From NCBI RefSeq assembly GCF_001625215.2, contig NC_030385.2:45843598-45907597 (forward strand): a DNA stretch of 64,000 bases, given 5' to 3'. The translations under genes and the position numbers were made by a program. Shown piece after piece: positions 45,973 through 57,989 of this stretch (its first letter is position 1; each line of letters begins with the position of its first letter). The notes beneath the pieces were generated by a model. It worked only from the letters and a program-made list of their open reading frames with translations, did no database searches and was not told the origin of the DNA. This DNA comes from Daucus carota subsp. sativus. Its lineage: Eukaryota; Streptophyta; Magnoliopsida; Apiales; Apiaceae.

Positions 45973-47232
45973 ATGGCATCAAGTTTTCAAGAAATTGTTG
46001 TCACAAGCTCTCCTGAGGGTCCCCTCAATGGCTATAATTCCATGTCTGGTGCTATTTCATTGAAGTTTGTCGGAAGCCGATCACCCCGTAACGGTCTTTG
46101 CCTTGTTGGGAAAAAACTGATGGCTGTGTCCCATGTTTCTGCAGAGACTGGATTAGGCTCAATTCATCTCTATAACTGGTATTGTCAGACCCCCTTTAAT
46201 ACTCTTGCTGTCCCTGAACCTGTGGCGCCCCTAGCGGCAACAGAAGATGGCTCGTATCTTTTTGCTGGTGGCCTTTCTGGTCGGATCCACACTCTCTCAC
46301 TCCCTTCAGGAGATCTGATTCAATCATTTCCCGCGCACAGGAGAGTCGTGTCTTGTTTGAAAATTAATGACGACGAATCTCTTATGTTGTCGGGTAGCGA
46401 TGATGGAACAATTGCTGTTATCCCCCTTTACAACCTCGTATCATCCTCCAAGGTGAGAAAAAGGGAAATGTTTTTATGTCGATTTGTGGGCCATCAAGGG
46501 TCTATAACTTCCATCACTTGCGGCTTTGGAGGGGGCAATTACTGCACTATAATGTCTACCGCTTTGGACTGCACTTGCAAAATCTGGAGCCTGATGCACA
46601 AGACACCCATCCGTTCCATTAAATATCCTTGCCCGATGTTGACTGTGGTGATGGACTCCAATGAGTCAGAATTCTATGCTGCAGGTTTAGATGGAGTGAT
46701 TTACAAAGGAGCACTGAAGGCCTCATCTCGACAGGCTGCTCAAGAAGCACGTAAAATCATGCCTCTGAAGCAAAAGCATTATGGTCCCATTGTATCCATC
46801 CGAATACTAAGCAATGGACAGAACCTGGTAACTGCCTCAGAAGATGGTAATGTCTGGGTCTGGGACATCCAAAGTGAACAAGTTGTCAGAATCCTCGGGC
46901 ACGAAATGAAAGACATCAGTTCCATGGTGGTGGCCAAACTGTTTAATGATGCTGAGAGCCGTGTCAGGGCCCCGAAATTCACCGGAGGAGGAGGTGGTTT
47001 CTCTACTAAAGAGCTGCAAAGGCCTGTAGAAGTCTTGGAATTAAAGGAAAGGGTAAATGTTGTTGTGAATGACAGACGCAGAGCTGTTCGTAACCTGGAA
47101 TCTGCATTGGGGATTTACGAAACTCTGTTGAAGGAGATTGTAAAGCAAGCTAGGGGCGATAAAAGGAGTGATAGTTCAAGTGATGAAACTGAAGATGAAG
47201 ATGAAGATGAAGATGGAACTGAAGATGTTTGA
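45973..47232 (+). CDS. WD40-repeat protein, WDR18/Ipi3/RID3-like
   Basis: An intronless 419-aa ORF. The Met at 45973 (MASSFQEIVVTSSPEG) is taken as start, although the frame is open to 45883. Several WD40 blades are visible (LMLSGSDDGTIAVIPL; IMSTALDCTCKIWSL; LVTASEDGNVWVWDI), followed by a helical segment and a very acidic tail (DEDEDEDGTED). The opening 'VVTSSPEGP' and overall layout resemble plant RID3 and yeast Ipi3/human WDR18, which work with the Rix1 complex in 60S ribosome maturation in the nucleolus. Assignment is by sequence style, not alignment. The lack of introns raises the possibility of an old retrocopy, but the ORF is intact. Confidence 0.8.
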   Translation: MASSFQEIVVTSSPEGPLNGYNSMSGAISLKFVGSRSPRNGLCLVGKKLMAVSHVSAETGLGSIHLYNWYCQTPFNTLAVPEPVAPLAATEDGSYLFAGGLSGRIHTLSLPSGDLIQSFPAHRRVVSCLKINDDESLMLSGSDDGTIAVIPLYNLVSSSKVRKREMFLCRFVGHQGSITSITCGFGGGNYCTIMSTALDCTCKIWSLMHKTPIRSIKYPCPMLTVVMDSNESEFYAAGLDGVIYKGALKASSRQAAQEARKIMPLKQKHYGPIVSIRILSNGQNLVTASEDGNVWVWDIQSEQVVRILGHEMKDISSMVVAKLFNDAESRVRAPKFTGGGGGFSTKELQRPVEVLELKERVNVVVNDRRRAVRNLESALGIYETLLKEIVKQARGDKRSDSSSDETEDEDEDEDGTEDV

Positions 47233-48572
47233 GCAGCTTCTCAACTATGTTAAGATGCAAAGATGTTATCTACCATAACGGTGTCGAAGCCAGAAAATTT
47301 CGTCAGCTAGTCAAAATTTGTCGGACTAATAAATTAAATTACATTGTTACATCAAAAATCGTAATTCAATTTATTTAATATAATGCATATTTATATGTGA
47401 ATCTTGAGTGCCATGAGTAACGCTTGAAGCTTGTACTCTTACATTTTATTTATTTTCAGAATAAAAAATTAGCATTGTTTTGGGATGTTTACCGTGCCTA
47501 TAAATAGAGATGAAATATGATACATGTGTATTGTTTGTTTATGTGGGGTCGCACTCACATTTTTCTCAAATGTTAGAACGATATTAATAATAATTAAATA
47601 GTGTCAAGACAAAATCAAAAGTTACAACTGGAATTGTTTATAACCTATGATTATATTATTTGGCATTGTATCAGTAAACTTAGTACAATTGTTTCATGTA
47701 AACTAGAAAACAGGCTAGAATAATAAATTGAATGGTGAATATATTGTAATGGTAAATATTGATCTATAAATAAAATGTTCAAGTTTATAGCTCAATTATA
47801 AAATCTAATAAATATTAGTTTGTCGGAGAAAAATTAAAATTAAAAAAAAACAAATTTAAATATTTGCAACAACTCTCAATCTTGAAAGAGTCCAAGATCC
47901 TATTATTAACGGTTACAGGTGATAACCCCGGAACCGTTCCTAGTACCATTTTGCGGTTTTTATATCACAACAAGTCAAAGGAGTCTAAGTTCATAGTATA
48001 TTTTGTCATATAATCTGCAAAAATCCAAACATTCAACTCTCTCGAAAACAAAACAGATACTCCTGTATAACTGTTCTGATTGATGCCCGTTCACTTTGTA
48101 ACTTTGCAGGACTGTTAACATTACAAAAGGAAGAATTGGAATATTGTCTTTTTTTATTATTTAACAACTTGTGTAGAATGATCAACCATAATTTATGAAT
48201 TTGGATTCCAAAGACAACCACAAGAGAGGGTCTTTTTCACGTGTCTATGAGTAAATATTAATAATTAGTTTTCAGTCGGATGACAAATTTTTATTGACAG
48301 AGATTTTAATACATGCATGATCGTTATTATTAACAAGACTTGAACTGTCAAAAAACCATTATATAATAAAAAAAAATGATTATTAACGTGCACAAGTAAA
48401 AAACCTTTAATAATATAACAACTCAGGAACAAACAAACAGAATTTGATGATAGTATTAGTACATAGTAAATATCCACCAAGGCCCTGTAGTTCATAATAA
48501 TAGCAAGCATACCCTAGAAACAAAAACTCCAAAGAAACATCCATACTTCAACCAAGTGTCTCAGAAAGAGCT
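47233..48572. other. Convergent intergenic region
   Basis: AT-rich; no gene or element recognised. It holds the 3' UTRs of the WD40 and dehydrogenase genes. Confidence 0.5.
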
Positions 48573-50256
48573 CTAAGCAGCCTCCAATGTATTTCCAACA
48601 TCAATGACAAATCGATATCTCACGTCGTTTTTAGCTAGACGATCCATTGCAGTGTTCACGTAGTCCATTGGAACCAGCTCAATGTCAGCTGTTATATTGT
48701 GTTTTGCTGCAAAATCAATCATCTCTTGTGTCTCCTTCATCCCTCCAATGAGACTACCAGCTACTATTTTCCTCCCTGTCATTCCAAATAGACATTTATG
48801 CACATTAATTAGATAAATTAACCAGAAAAAAGACCGGAGAAATTGAAACACTTGCTTAATTGTGAATCTGTGGCATAGAGTTACCATAAAGCAAAGGAAA
48901 AATAGGTAGCTGCAGTGGCTGGCTTGGCGCGCCAACAAGGACAAGACGGCCATCAGTAGTCAATAGGTCGATTAGCGGTTGCAGAGCATGATCTGCAGAA
49001 ACTGTGTCAATGATACCATCCATGGTGCCTGCAGCAGCCTACACAAACAATCCACATAAGAAACATCACATTTCAACCAAATTTACGGTCCTATTAATAT
49101 TATACTCTTTTAATACAATTTTGTCACACCTGCAACTGAGCTGGATCAGTGCTAACCAAAAAAGCATCAGCTTTAAGGTGCTTAAGAGCTTCCTCTTTCT
49201 TGCTCGTCGATGTACTAATTACAGTCACAGTAAGCCCGAAGGCCTTAGCAAACTTGACAGCTACATGGCCTAATCCACCAAGTCCAACAACACCCAAATG
49301 TAAGCCAGGCTTGTCAAGGCCAAAGTGTTTGAGGGGGCTGTAAGTTGTGATCCCCGCGCATAGAAGAGGCGCGCCACTAGCAAGAGGCAAGTTCTCAGGC
49401 CACCGCACAATGAAATGTTCATTGCAAACCATTGTATCAGAGAAACCTCCATACGTCATAGTTCCATCGTAGTATGTTGAATTGTATGAAAGAAGTAATT
49501 TGGGACAGTAATTTTCAAGATGGTTGCTGCAGTTTTTACATGTGTGACATGATCCAATTAGGCATCCAACGCCAACATGGTCTCCAATTTTCACCTTTGT
49601 TACCTTGCTTCCCACCTCGGTCACAACGCCTACAATCTCATGCCTATAAATGCAATCAGAGTTCCGACGTTAGTCTTTACCCTAATACTCACGCACACAT
49701 GTCTCTACTGAAACTCGAACTCTCACAATGCTAGGAAAAATTCAATGTCTAGTAAAATTAAGACGTACCCCGGGAGCAGAGGATATGTAGCTGTTCCCCA
49801 TTCATTCTTTATGTTATGAAGATCAGAGTGACAGATTCCGTTATACAGCACATTGAACCTAACATCTTCCTCCCCTGTTTTCCTGCACACCATGCAACAA
49901 ATTAATAGCTCGTTGCAATATTTCATAGGTACCGAACAACATGGGACAGTGCGGTACTTGCCCCGACACATATATCTCCTACATATTTAATAGAAAATTA
50001 TTTTGCCTCTACGATTGTGGAGCTGGACCTTCCCGTAAAGGTACAAGTTCGGAACAATAAAATTATGTTGTTGATATAAATTTCTTTTACCCCGCTAGGC
50101 TAAAATTCTAGCACCGTCCTGTAGAAGATCATCGGAGAAATGGACAATAAAAATGTACCTTCTAGAGAATTTGAACGGGGCAAGAAGACCGGAAGAGTCT
50201 CGTGCAGCCCATCCGAATGCCTTAACAGGATGTTCTGTCTCTGCTGATTTCTCCAT
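48573..50256 (-). CDS. Mannitol dehydrogenase / cinnamyl-alcohol dehydrogenase family protein
   Basis: Exons 50159-50256, 49769-49882, 49130-49643, 48885-49038, 48573-48775 give 360 aa, the usual family length. It is a zinc- and NADP(H)-dependent cytosolic alcohol dehydrogenase. Catalytic zinc ligands Cys50 (GICHSD), His72 (PGHE) and Cys166 (LLCAGIT) are present, as are structural zinc ligands Cys103, 106, 109 and 117 and the Rossmann motif GLGGLG (191-196). The sequence resembles celery-type mannitol dehydrogenase (ELI3/CAD9 class) closely, for example [20 protein letters not shown]. Members oxidise mannitol to mannose or reduce aromatic aldehydes, and many are pathogen-induced. The substrate cannot be decided from sequence. 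An MTD role would fit a mannitol-making plant such as Apiaceae. Confidence 0.93.
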
Positions 50257-50328
50257 TGCATAAACAGACTCTTTATTGTCTTAGAAAGAGACCAGGTTTT
50301 AAGACAAGTCTAGCTTTGGTTCAAAGAT

Positions 50329-50337
50329 GTATATATA
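50329..50337 (-). promoter_or_regulatory. TATA box of the dehydrogenase gene
   Basis: The minus strand reads CTATATATA about 75 bp upstream of the ATG at 50256, a normal spacing for a short leader. Confidence 0.6.
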
Positions 50338-51587
50338 GACTTTTTTAGCGCATAGTGTTGGGCACTTTGGTCATGGCTCACGCAATCCATAATCACACCC
50401 CGTAAGAAACTCATCTAAAATCTTAAATTTGGAGTGTTAGCAGAAGCAAGAATAATTATGATCATGATTAGCAGTAAATTTTTAGAAAATTATTTCTCCC
50501 AGGAATGTAAGAAAAATATTTCATCGTCAACTGCAACATAATATCTGTTATTTAAAAATTTAATTTTTCTCTCGTTTTTTGAATAATTTTAGTATTTTTC
50601 TTATTTTTAGTTTCGAGAAATCCAATATCACCCCGAAGGTCCTGGGCTCCTGGCAATATGAACAGCATTTAAAAACTAAATCTAAATTTGATTTGTGTTG
50701 GATGGTGAATACTCATCCCAACAAGGCTACAGCTGCAGTTAAACGTCTTGAGTCTTGATGTGTTAATTCAGTGGTTCAAATTAAAAGTTGAACATTCTCT
50801 TCAAAAAATTGAAGGTATGAGTAATTGAGTTTGAGGGCGGCGTTCACAACAACCATATGTATATGGACTAATTACTATAATAATAAATTCCCTTAACTAA
50901 TAACTGTATCAATTATTAGTCTTTTTCCTATAAAATTTGATTATACATATGTGGGGTTGTTTACTATACATACCGACTTTTAACTTTTAGTATGAGAATA
51001 ACATGAATACAATTGTTCCAGAACAATGTAGGTTAGGCAGCTAAGCGAGCCTAACTTCTGCCAACTCCTAACAATATAATATCAAAAATAAAATATTTTT
51101 AAATAATTGTTCTGTATTTTTAAAAAGTACAATATAATTATTCTCACTAGTTTTATAAATAAAATGTTCTCACGGTGTCTGGGCTGCTTAACTGTCCCCC
51201 CAAGTCGATGGTAGGTTTTCCTTCTTATATTTTCTGTCACGCAGAAACTCTTCTCTCGGGTAAAAAAGAAAAGAAAAAGGAGATTACGCAGCCCTTGCTT
51301 AATCAATCCGTGTTTTTTCACTATATTTCAATGTTGTTTTCAGGTTTACCAAACAAAGCACTTGCTTCTCTTGCTTTCCTAACAACCCATCTCAAGCTTT
51401 TACATATTTTCTTTATTGTATTACATAAAATTGACAATTATTTTTGATTATGTAAAAAATCTTAGTTGATGGAGATTTTTCTGCATGAATTGAACCAATC
51501 AATACCCTTTATTAATAAGCGAAACCACGTTTCAGTGGAACATCAGTCACAAAAGTACCAAAATTTGGTCATCTTATATCATATTTA

Positions 51588-51588
<1 letters not shown>

Positions 51589-51637
<49 letters not shown>
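51589..51637. repeat. (ATT)n microsatellite
   Basis: About 16 ATT units, uninterrupted. Confidence 0.95.
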
Positions 51638-51638
<1 letters not shown>

Positions 51639-52865
51639 CTCCTATTAAAAGTATTATATTATCATTAGGAGACTTATATTGGTCAGGATTTATAATATTG
51701 TAAGATATTATAATTAAAGACGACTTCTATAGTTATTAGGATTTTATAATCAATATAAACTTTTTATTTAATACTGATCATCATTAAACTATTATGAAAA
51801 AAAATGTCATATTGGTTAGGATTTTATAATTTTATTATATTATTATGAAAAAACTTTCTTATTTATTATGATTTTATAAATAATGACTTTAATATTGGTT
51901 AGGATTTTATAATTATCAACTTAGATATTGATTAGGATTTTAAAAATGAAGAATTCAATGTTATACAATTAAAAAAAGAATTCTTAACGTTGTTCGGATT
52001 TTGTAATGCAACAGTTATACCACCAATAAAATTATTTATTTTAATTTCTTTGAACTCAAATAATTTAATTTATGAAACAACTCTATAAAGCTCCTATCAT
52101 ATTTCAGCATTCAAATAAATAAAGGTTTATGTTGATATTAATAGCCAAATCGATATTATCCATATATATATTTTTTATTAATACGTGAAATTTTTCTTTA
52201 GTGAAAGAATATCAGTATCAAATACCGAACTATCAAAATTTAGTTATTATCATGTAATTTAACGTCGTTATCCTACTCTTCACGATATTATAATATTATT
52301 ATTATAACAGAAAGGGGGTGGTAGCACTACCATGAATAAAATTACTGTGAATTCTCTGGTTATAGTCATAAAAAGAGGTTTACAAGACTTTGTCAAAAAA
52401 GTTTTTAAATAAATTAATTTTAAATTCATTTAATTTATAATCTCTATTACAGTTTTATATTAATTTGACAAATATCCATCAATATTAAATTTACAAGAAC
52501 TTTAGCATTGCACTTAATAATATTTATTAGACGTCTAAAACAATTATAAACTAAAAAAATTAATTTTATTAAAGATTAAATACACTCTCAGCCAATTTAT
52601 ATATGCTGGTGTTGAATTTTTTTTTCATCTATCTAGAATCAAAAACAACATAATGATTTTAATAAAAGAAAACATACCGTTTTAAAATAAATTCATATAA
52701 TAACATGTATCCTGAGAATATTTATTTTGAAAAATAAAACTTAAATATAATTAAATATTAATATGTTAATGCATATTAAATTTTGTATCTTAACAATCAT
52801 AATTTAAATAACTGTATCAAAAATATTATATTTTCAATAAGTAATAAACTTAAAAAATTCATATA

Positions 52866-52897
52866 ATCCCGTGCTTGGCACGGGTTATAAAATAGTA
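52866..52897 (+). mobile_element. Helitron-like 3' terminus
   Basis: CCCGTGC-TTG-GCACGGG hairpin (52868-52884) followed by 'ttataaaatagta'. The form matches plant Helitron ends, but the final CTRRT is degraded to ATAGT. No matching 5' end was fixed, so only the terminus is called. Confidence 0.45.
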
Positions 52898-53589
52898 TTA
52901 TTAATAAATAAAAATAAATATAAATATGTCACCTACCCTTGCACCCCTTAAATGAGGATCACAACTTGCCAGTTGCAGTATACACACGGTTGAGTAAATT
53001 CAAGTGAGGACCCCGAGAAGGATAATTGGATACGTATCTAACTATTATTTATTTTATATTATTTTTCAAAACATAAATATTTATTTTTTTTAAATAATAT
53101 TTTTTTTGAAGAAAATTATTATATATATCAAATTATGAATATGAATCACCTACTTTATATTTATTTCTGAAAAAATTCAAGAAAATATATACTTTCCCGT
53201 ATATAGTGATCAATAATTTTCAAATCTGGACAATATCTGAAAATATTATAAATTTGGTAAATAAAAAAATTTAAGTTACTGGCAAAAGATTTATTACTTT
53301 TCCTAAGAAAGTAATTGTTAAAATACGTTATATCTTTAATATAATATATTAATATATAAATCATATTTATATAACATCCATACTTACATTTATCTTGAAA
53401 ATATTCATATTAACTAATAAATATAGATAATAATAATAATAATTATAACATATATTATCACAAATATTATACATCAATTTTACATTTTCAATTTAACTGC
53501 CAACTCCTTGCCATTGGTATTTGCATCCGGACACTATCCAATTCAGAACAATATAATTCGAATACAAATAATATTTTAAACTAAAAAAC

Positions 53590-53880
53590 AGAATTTTGGA
53601 AATTTGTTGACGGGCTTCATGGAATCATGGGCCAAGACATGGGCCAAGACACTGCCCCTTGAAAATGAACAACTCCAAAGCACGAAGTGCAGAAGAATAA
53701 TTGTTCGAAAACTGGACACAAATATTAAGTAGCAAATAATCGATGAGAAGACGACAACTCAAACTCGAGATCTTCCTACGAAGAGCACACTGATGAGTCA
53801 CCCCAGCTGCATGTTCTTGTAATGCCACGTATGGACACGTGTTATGCTGGGATAGTACTTATCTTCTCGGATGAAATGCA
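53590..53880. repeat. Duplicated block downstream of BBX copy 1
   Basis: Contains 'actcgagatcttcctacg' and 'gagcacactgatgagtca', 'ggacacgtgttatgctggga' and 'cttatcttctcggatgaaa'. Matching blocks lie at 57514-57616 (short) and 59848-60100. The long copies contain G-box (CACGTG) cores. Confidence 0.8.
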
Positions 53881-54540
53881 TGCACATGATGTACATGTTA
53901 CATATACCCTTGTGTAATGTATCACTCCTTTGGAAAAATAAGTGTCATATTATTTCTATACTCCCTCCGTCCCCTTTTACATGTCTATTTTCCTTTCCGA
54001 AGAGTCAAATTGACTAATTTTTTACTAAACATTACAAATTATCTACTCATTATTTCTAAAATCTGAAAATTGCATATTAAAATAGATCAAATATACTTTT
54101 TAATCGTATAATTTTTATTATTTTTCTCAATTATCTGATACATGTAAAGTTCAGTTAAAATATAATCGATTTGACTGATAAAAATCAAAATGGACAAAAG
54201 AGGACATAGGGAGTATTATATTTAAAGATGCGGAAATTTTATTTTGATATATATTCAGAAAATTAAAGGAACGCTTATTTTAGAAATGATACAATAAGCT
54301 TAAAATCAAACGTGTGATCCATAGTTGCTTTTAATTTTCATATTTGGGTTTAATACAGGATCAAGATGTTAACGAGCGCTTAATGCAACACTTTGATTTA
54401 TGTAAACGCGTATCAGTATATCACAGGAAAACATCAGAACTCAAGTTCATTATGTTTATTGCACTTCTGGATTGATAAACTCGGTACATAAAGCATCAAA
54501 ACTTCCCTAAAACTTGGATTTCTTCCCCGTCTACTCATAG

Positions 54541-55717
54541 CTATTGTCCTCTCCCTTGTGAACCGGTCTCGATGTGACGTTTCCGCTTTCGACCGAGACC
54601 GGATCCATTTTCTTGGTTCACAAGGGAGTAGGACACATCAGGAACACACACGGTAGCCGAATCCAATTCAACTGTGTCGAGTGTGAGCTCTGGAACCGCC
54701 CAGGCTTGACTTGGTTCCTCTGTCCAGGCACTAGTCAAGCTATGGTTTTCGTCCACCGCTGATGAGCTTTCTATATTTCCTTGAGTATGATGAGCTATCC
54801 AGGCCTCAACCACGTTATCGTCCGCATCCAGATTAGCATCAACTCTCCAGGACGGAACTAAGTCCTCATCAGGATCTACATCAATGTCATGTATGCTGAA
54901 TATTGGTGTGCAACAGTCCCCGGGCTTGACATCAACATTACTTTTACCGAAGCCTGTGTTTCCGAAGATATCATTGAGTTCCCGCTCCCAGATATCTTCG
55001 GATACACAGGCTTCAGCAGAAGCCAACCCGTTAGTCGCGATATTTCTAACGGGCTGGACATGTTCACCAGGACATGCCTTTTGCACCATTCTACTAGACG
55101 TTTGTTTTTCAGCACATTTTTTCACTGATGAGGAGGTGAGTGGACTCTGTTTGATGGGCGCGAGCTCGGCTTTCACTCCAGGCAATAGAAAGCGCTGGTG
55201 AGCTGAGACATGGATGTTCAAGGAGTGGACGGCGAGATCACAGTGTGAACAGAGCAAAGCTCGATCTTCTCGGCAAAAGAAGAAAGCCACTGCCTCCTGT
55301 ACAATCAGGATGTGGTCTTAAATACTACTAGGAAAGGCTAGACGGTGGTCTTTAATTCTAGGAATTTATAATCTGTGATCTTTAACATCTTTATAAATAA
55401 AATGAAAAAGTTTTTTTATTTATATATTGTTTTAAAATGTTTTCATTTATCCAAGTAATTAGTCATAGATTAGCAACTTAATATAAAAGCAAGTCTTTTA
55501 TGTTTATAAGTGTTTAATTCTAACTTACACAATTTACCTGACAAATATCACACTTTGACAATGATGTAGTTTCCAGGAGAGCAACTCTGTGATGCCTGGA
55601 AGCCAACTTATTAGCTGTGTGAACATTCTGATCACAACCATAACAAAGAGGTGCTTCATCTCCACAACACCAAATCGTGGCCTCCCTTACTTCACATACT
55701 ACGCACAAAATTTTCAT
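54541..55717 (-). CDS. Double B-box zinc-finger protein (BBX group IV), copy 1
   Basis: Exons 55538-55717 and 54541-55296 (phase 0) give 311 aa. B-box 1 starts MKILCVVCEV (Cys5, Cys8) and B-box 2 starts CDICQEAVAFFFC; the intron sits inside B-box 2 just after CDICQ. No CCT domain, so it belongs to the STO/BBX18-25 type. These nuclear zinc-finger proteins act with HY5, COP1 and other light-signalling factors. The C-terminal half is acidic (DIDVDPDEDLVPSWRVD) and ends in a Lys/Arg-rich cluster (GRKRKRH) that could be a nuclear signal. It is the most complete of three tandem copies. All expected zinc ligands in both boxes look intact. Confidence 0.92.
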
Positions 55718-56739
55718 AGCTAAGTAGTTTTAGAGAGGTAGAGAAGAAAGAACTGTTGAAAAGATAGGATTTATGGAGATAAATATGTAACAACGTTTAA
55801 ATATGATGAACAAGATGATAAAGAGAAGAAAAACTCCTGACGAAAGTAAGTTCTGTGAAGGTGAATATATGTTGGTATTTGAATACGATGAAGAAGATAT
55901 CAAAAAGGTTTAGTCTTGTGAAAGGAGATTGCTGGTATTTATACCGTCAGTATTTACAAAGTGATAAGTGTTTGCATTTTCACAGTGAGAAAGATAAAAT
56001 AAAAGTTAGGTCTTGGGGAAGGAGATACATCGGTGTTTATGTTTATATAAAGAGAAAGGCGAGATGAAAATTAAAAGAAAGATGATATAAAAGTTAAAAA
56101 TTAGGTTTTGTGAAAGGAGTTGAGAGGTGTTTAACGTTTACAGGATGACTAAGGTGTGATATTAATATTTTTTATGAATATAGATAAACCTGGGTGAGAT
56201 GAGATGTGATATATAATATCATCAAAATAGAAAAATTATAAAATTAAGTGGTATTGTTTTTACATTATTTATTCTAATAAAATAGTGTTATATAAATTAT
56301 AATATGAAAATTGATTTTATTACCCATTTGTTTAGCTTTGGCAAAAAAAATAACCATTTGTTTAGCTCAAAAAATAACTTAATATAAATCATGTATTTTA
56401 TTTTAGTGTATGTGAGGAGATATATAGGTTGATAAGATTCTTCAACTATACGATCATATCTTCATCCAAAATATTCTAAAATTTTAACAAATGGCATTAA
56501 TACGAGTAATAGCTATGATTAATTAAGTTTATAATATGATCTTTTCAAAAAAAAAAAGTTTATAATATGATTATCCTGGATTTTATTATCTTTTGTTCCA
56601 TTGATTTGATTATCCTGGTGTGATTTTATTTCTTTTGGTATAATTTTCATCTTATATGTAAGTGGACTCCAAAAGACAACCTTATCATCTTGGAGACGAT
56701 GCATGATATATTAAAATGCCAAATTCACTGTGATTTTTT

Positions 56740-56960
56740 GGATTTGAGCTCTGGGTGTATATAAATAAAATCGCGATCTTCATCTTTGCAGCCTTAGGGT
56801 GAAACGAAGAGTCAGCGAGACAACATTCTTCGAAGCTGCCATGTTTTGCAACCGCCATAAATTATTTGCAAAATAAGGGTCGAGCATGCCAGTGTGGTAT
56901 ACTTATCTTGAAGAAATAAGTATTTATTCAGGAAAAATCAGTTCACTATGCCGCTTTTAC
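56740..56960. repeat. Duplicated upstream block, copy 1
   Basis: Shares 'gtgaaacgaagagtcagc', 'cattcttcgaagctgccatg', 'ttgcaaccgccataaa' and 'cttgaagaaataagtattta' with 63510-63840. It marks the left half of the segmental duplication that produced the BBX cluster. Confidence 0.8.
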
Positions 56961-56974
56961 CGCAAAGAAGATAA

Positions 56975-57172
56975 TCGCCTGTTTGGATGGTTGGAAGCAA
57001 ACTTCTGCTTTTTTTACCCGTTTACACTTTTAAGAAACTGAGAATCTTAGCTTTTCTCTCAGAGCTTCTACTTCTTTTTCAAACACTTTATTCACTTATT
57101 TACTTATCACTTCTACCCCACTTTTTTAATTTAAGCAAAAAATCACTTTTTTAAGCTAACTCAAACGGCCTC
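56975..57172. mobile_element. MITE with (C/G)GCC(T/G)GTTTG ends
   Basis: Left CGCCTGTTTGGATGG and right CTCAAACGGCCTC are imperfect inverted ends. The interior holds 'acttctgctttttttacccg' and 'cacttatttacttatcactt'. It resembles the MITE at 39626-39871. Target duplication uncertain. Confidence 0.5.
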
Positions 57173-57513
57173 AATAATAATCTTATTTTTCAGAATTAAG
57201 GGATTATTTATGAATAAGTACATAAATTCTGTTTTTTCATGATATAATTCTTTTCGAATATTAAACATCTTATTAATATATTTAAAAAAATTGTGAAAAT
57301 ACGCATTTTGTGTATATAATAAACATATGCAACTCTACGATTACAGATTTGATTAAAGAAAAAGGGAGTACTATCATTGCAGTGTTCACATAATTCATTG
57401 AAATCGACTATTATCTTCCTTCCTATCATCCCAAAAGACCATGTCGTTTTTTTTTTCTTTTTCTTTTTTTGCCAAAAAAGACCATGTCGTTAGTTGTACA
57501 ACTATGAGCACTA

Positions 57514-57616
57514 TCGATGAGAAGATGACAGCTCAAACTCGAGATCTTCCTAAGCAGAGCACCCTGATGAGTCACACCGGCTGAATGTTCTCTTGTCTTC
57601 TCGGATGAAATGCATG
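57514..57616. repeat. Duplicated block downstream of BBX copy 2 (short version)
   Basis: Shares 'actcgagatcttcctaag', 'ccctgatgagtcacaccggc' and 'cttctcggatgaaatgcatg' with the blocks beside copies 1 and 3, but lacks the G-box part. Confidence 0.75.
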
Positions 57617-57989
57617 AAGATAAAATAAGTATCATATTTTTCTTATATAATATTTGAAGATGCGGAAATTTTATTAGGGAGACGCTTATTCTTGAAATGA
57701 GGCAATAAGCTTAAACTTAAAGGTGTGATCCATAGTTGCTTTTAATCTTCAGTGTTTGATATGAGATCAAGATGTTAACTAGCTGTTAATGCAGCACTTG
57801 ATTTATGTAAACTCATATAACTGAAGAACATGAGAACTCAAGTTCATTACGTTTATTATCATTATAAACATACACTTCTGGATTGATGAACTCGGTACAT
57901 GAAGCATAAAAAACTTCTCTGAAACTTGAGTTTCTTCCCCGTGCCTCCTCATAGCTATGTCCTTTCCCTTGTGAAACTTCTCAATGTTT

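Larger units (their letters stand above)
50340..53589. other. AT-rich intergenic region
   Basis: No gene is seen. A diverged direct repeat ('attaata', then 'tcagt' and 'accaaaatttgg'-like) occurs near 51510-51590 and 52170-52260. A microsatellite and a Helitron-like end are listed separately. Confidence 0.5.
55718..57489. other. Upstream region of BBX copy 1
   Basis: Contains the BBX promoter, a block duplicated near 63.5 kb (56740-56960) and a MITE (56975-57172). No other gene is seen. Confidence 0.6.

Noticed and set aside
53780-53880. Hammerhead-ribozyme-like core (CTGATGAG ... GAAA) in the BBX downstream blocks
   Set aside because: The GAAA lies too far from CTGATGA, and the intervening sequence does not form a proper stem II in all three copies.
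54884-55201. Plus-strand ORFs opposite the BBX genes, repeated in copies 2 and 3
   Set aside because: They are antisense shadows preserved only because the BBX coding sequence is duplicated.
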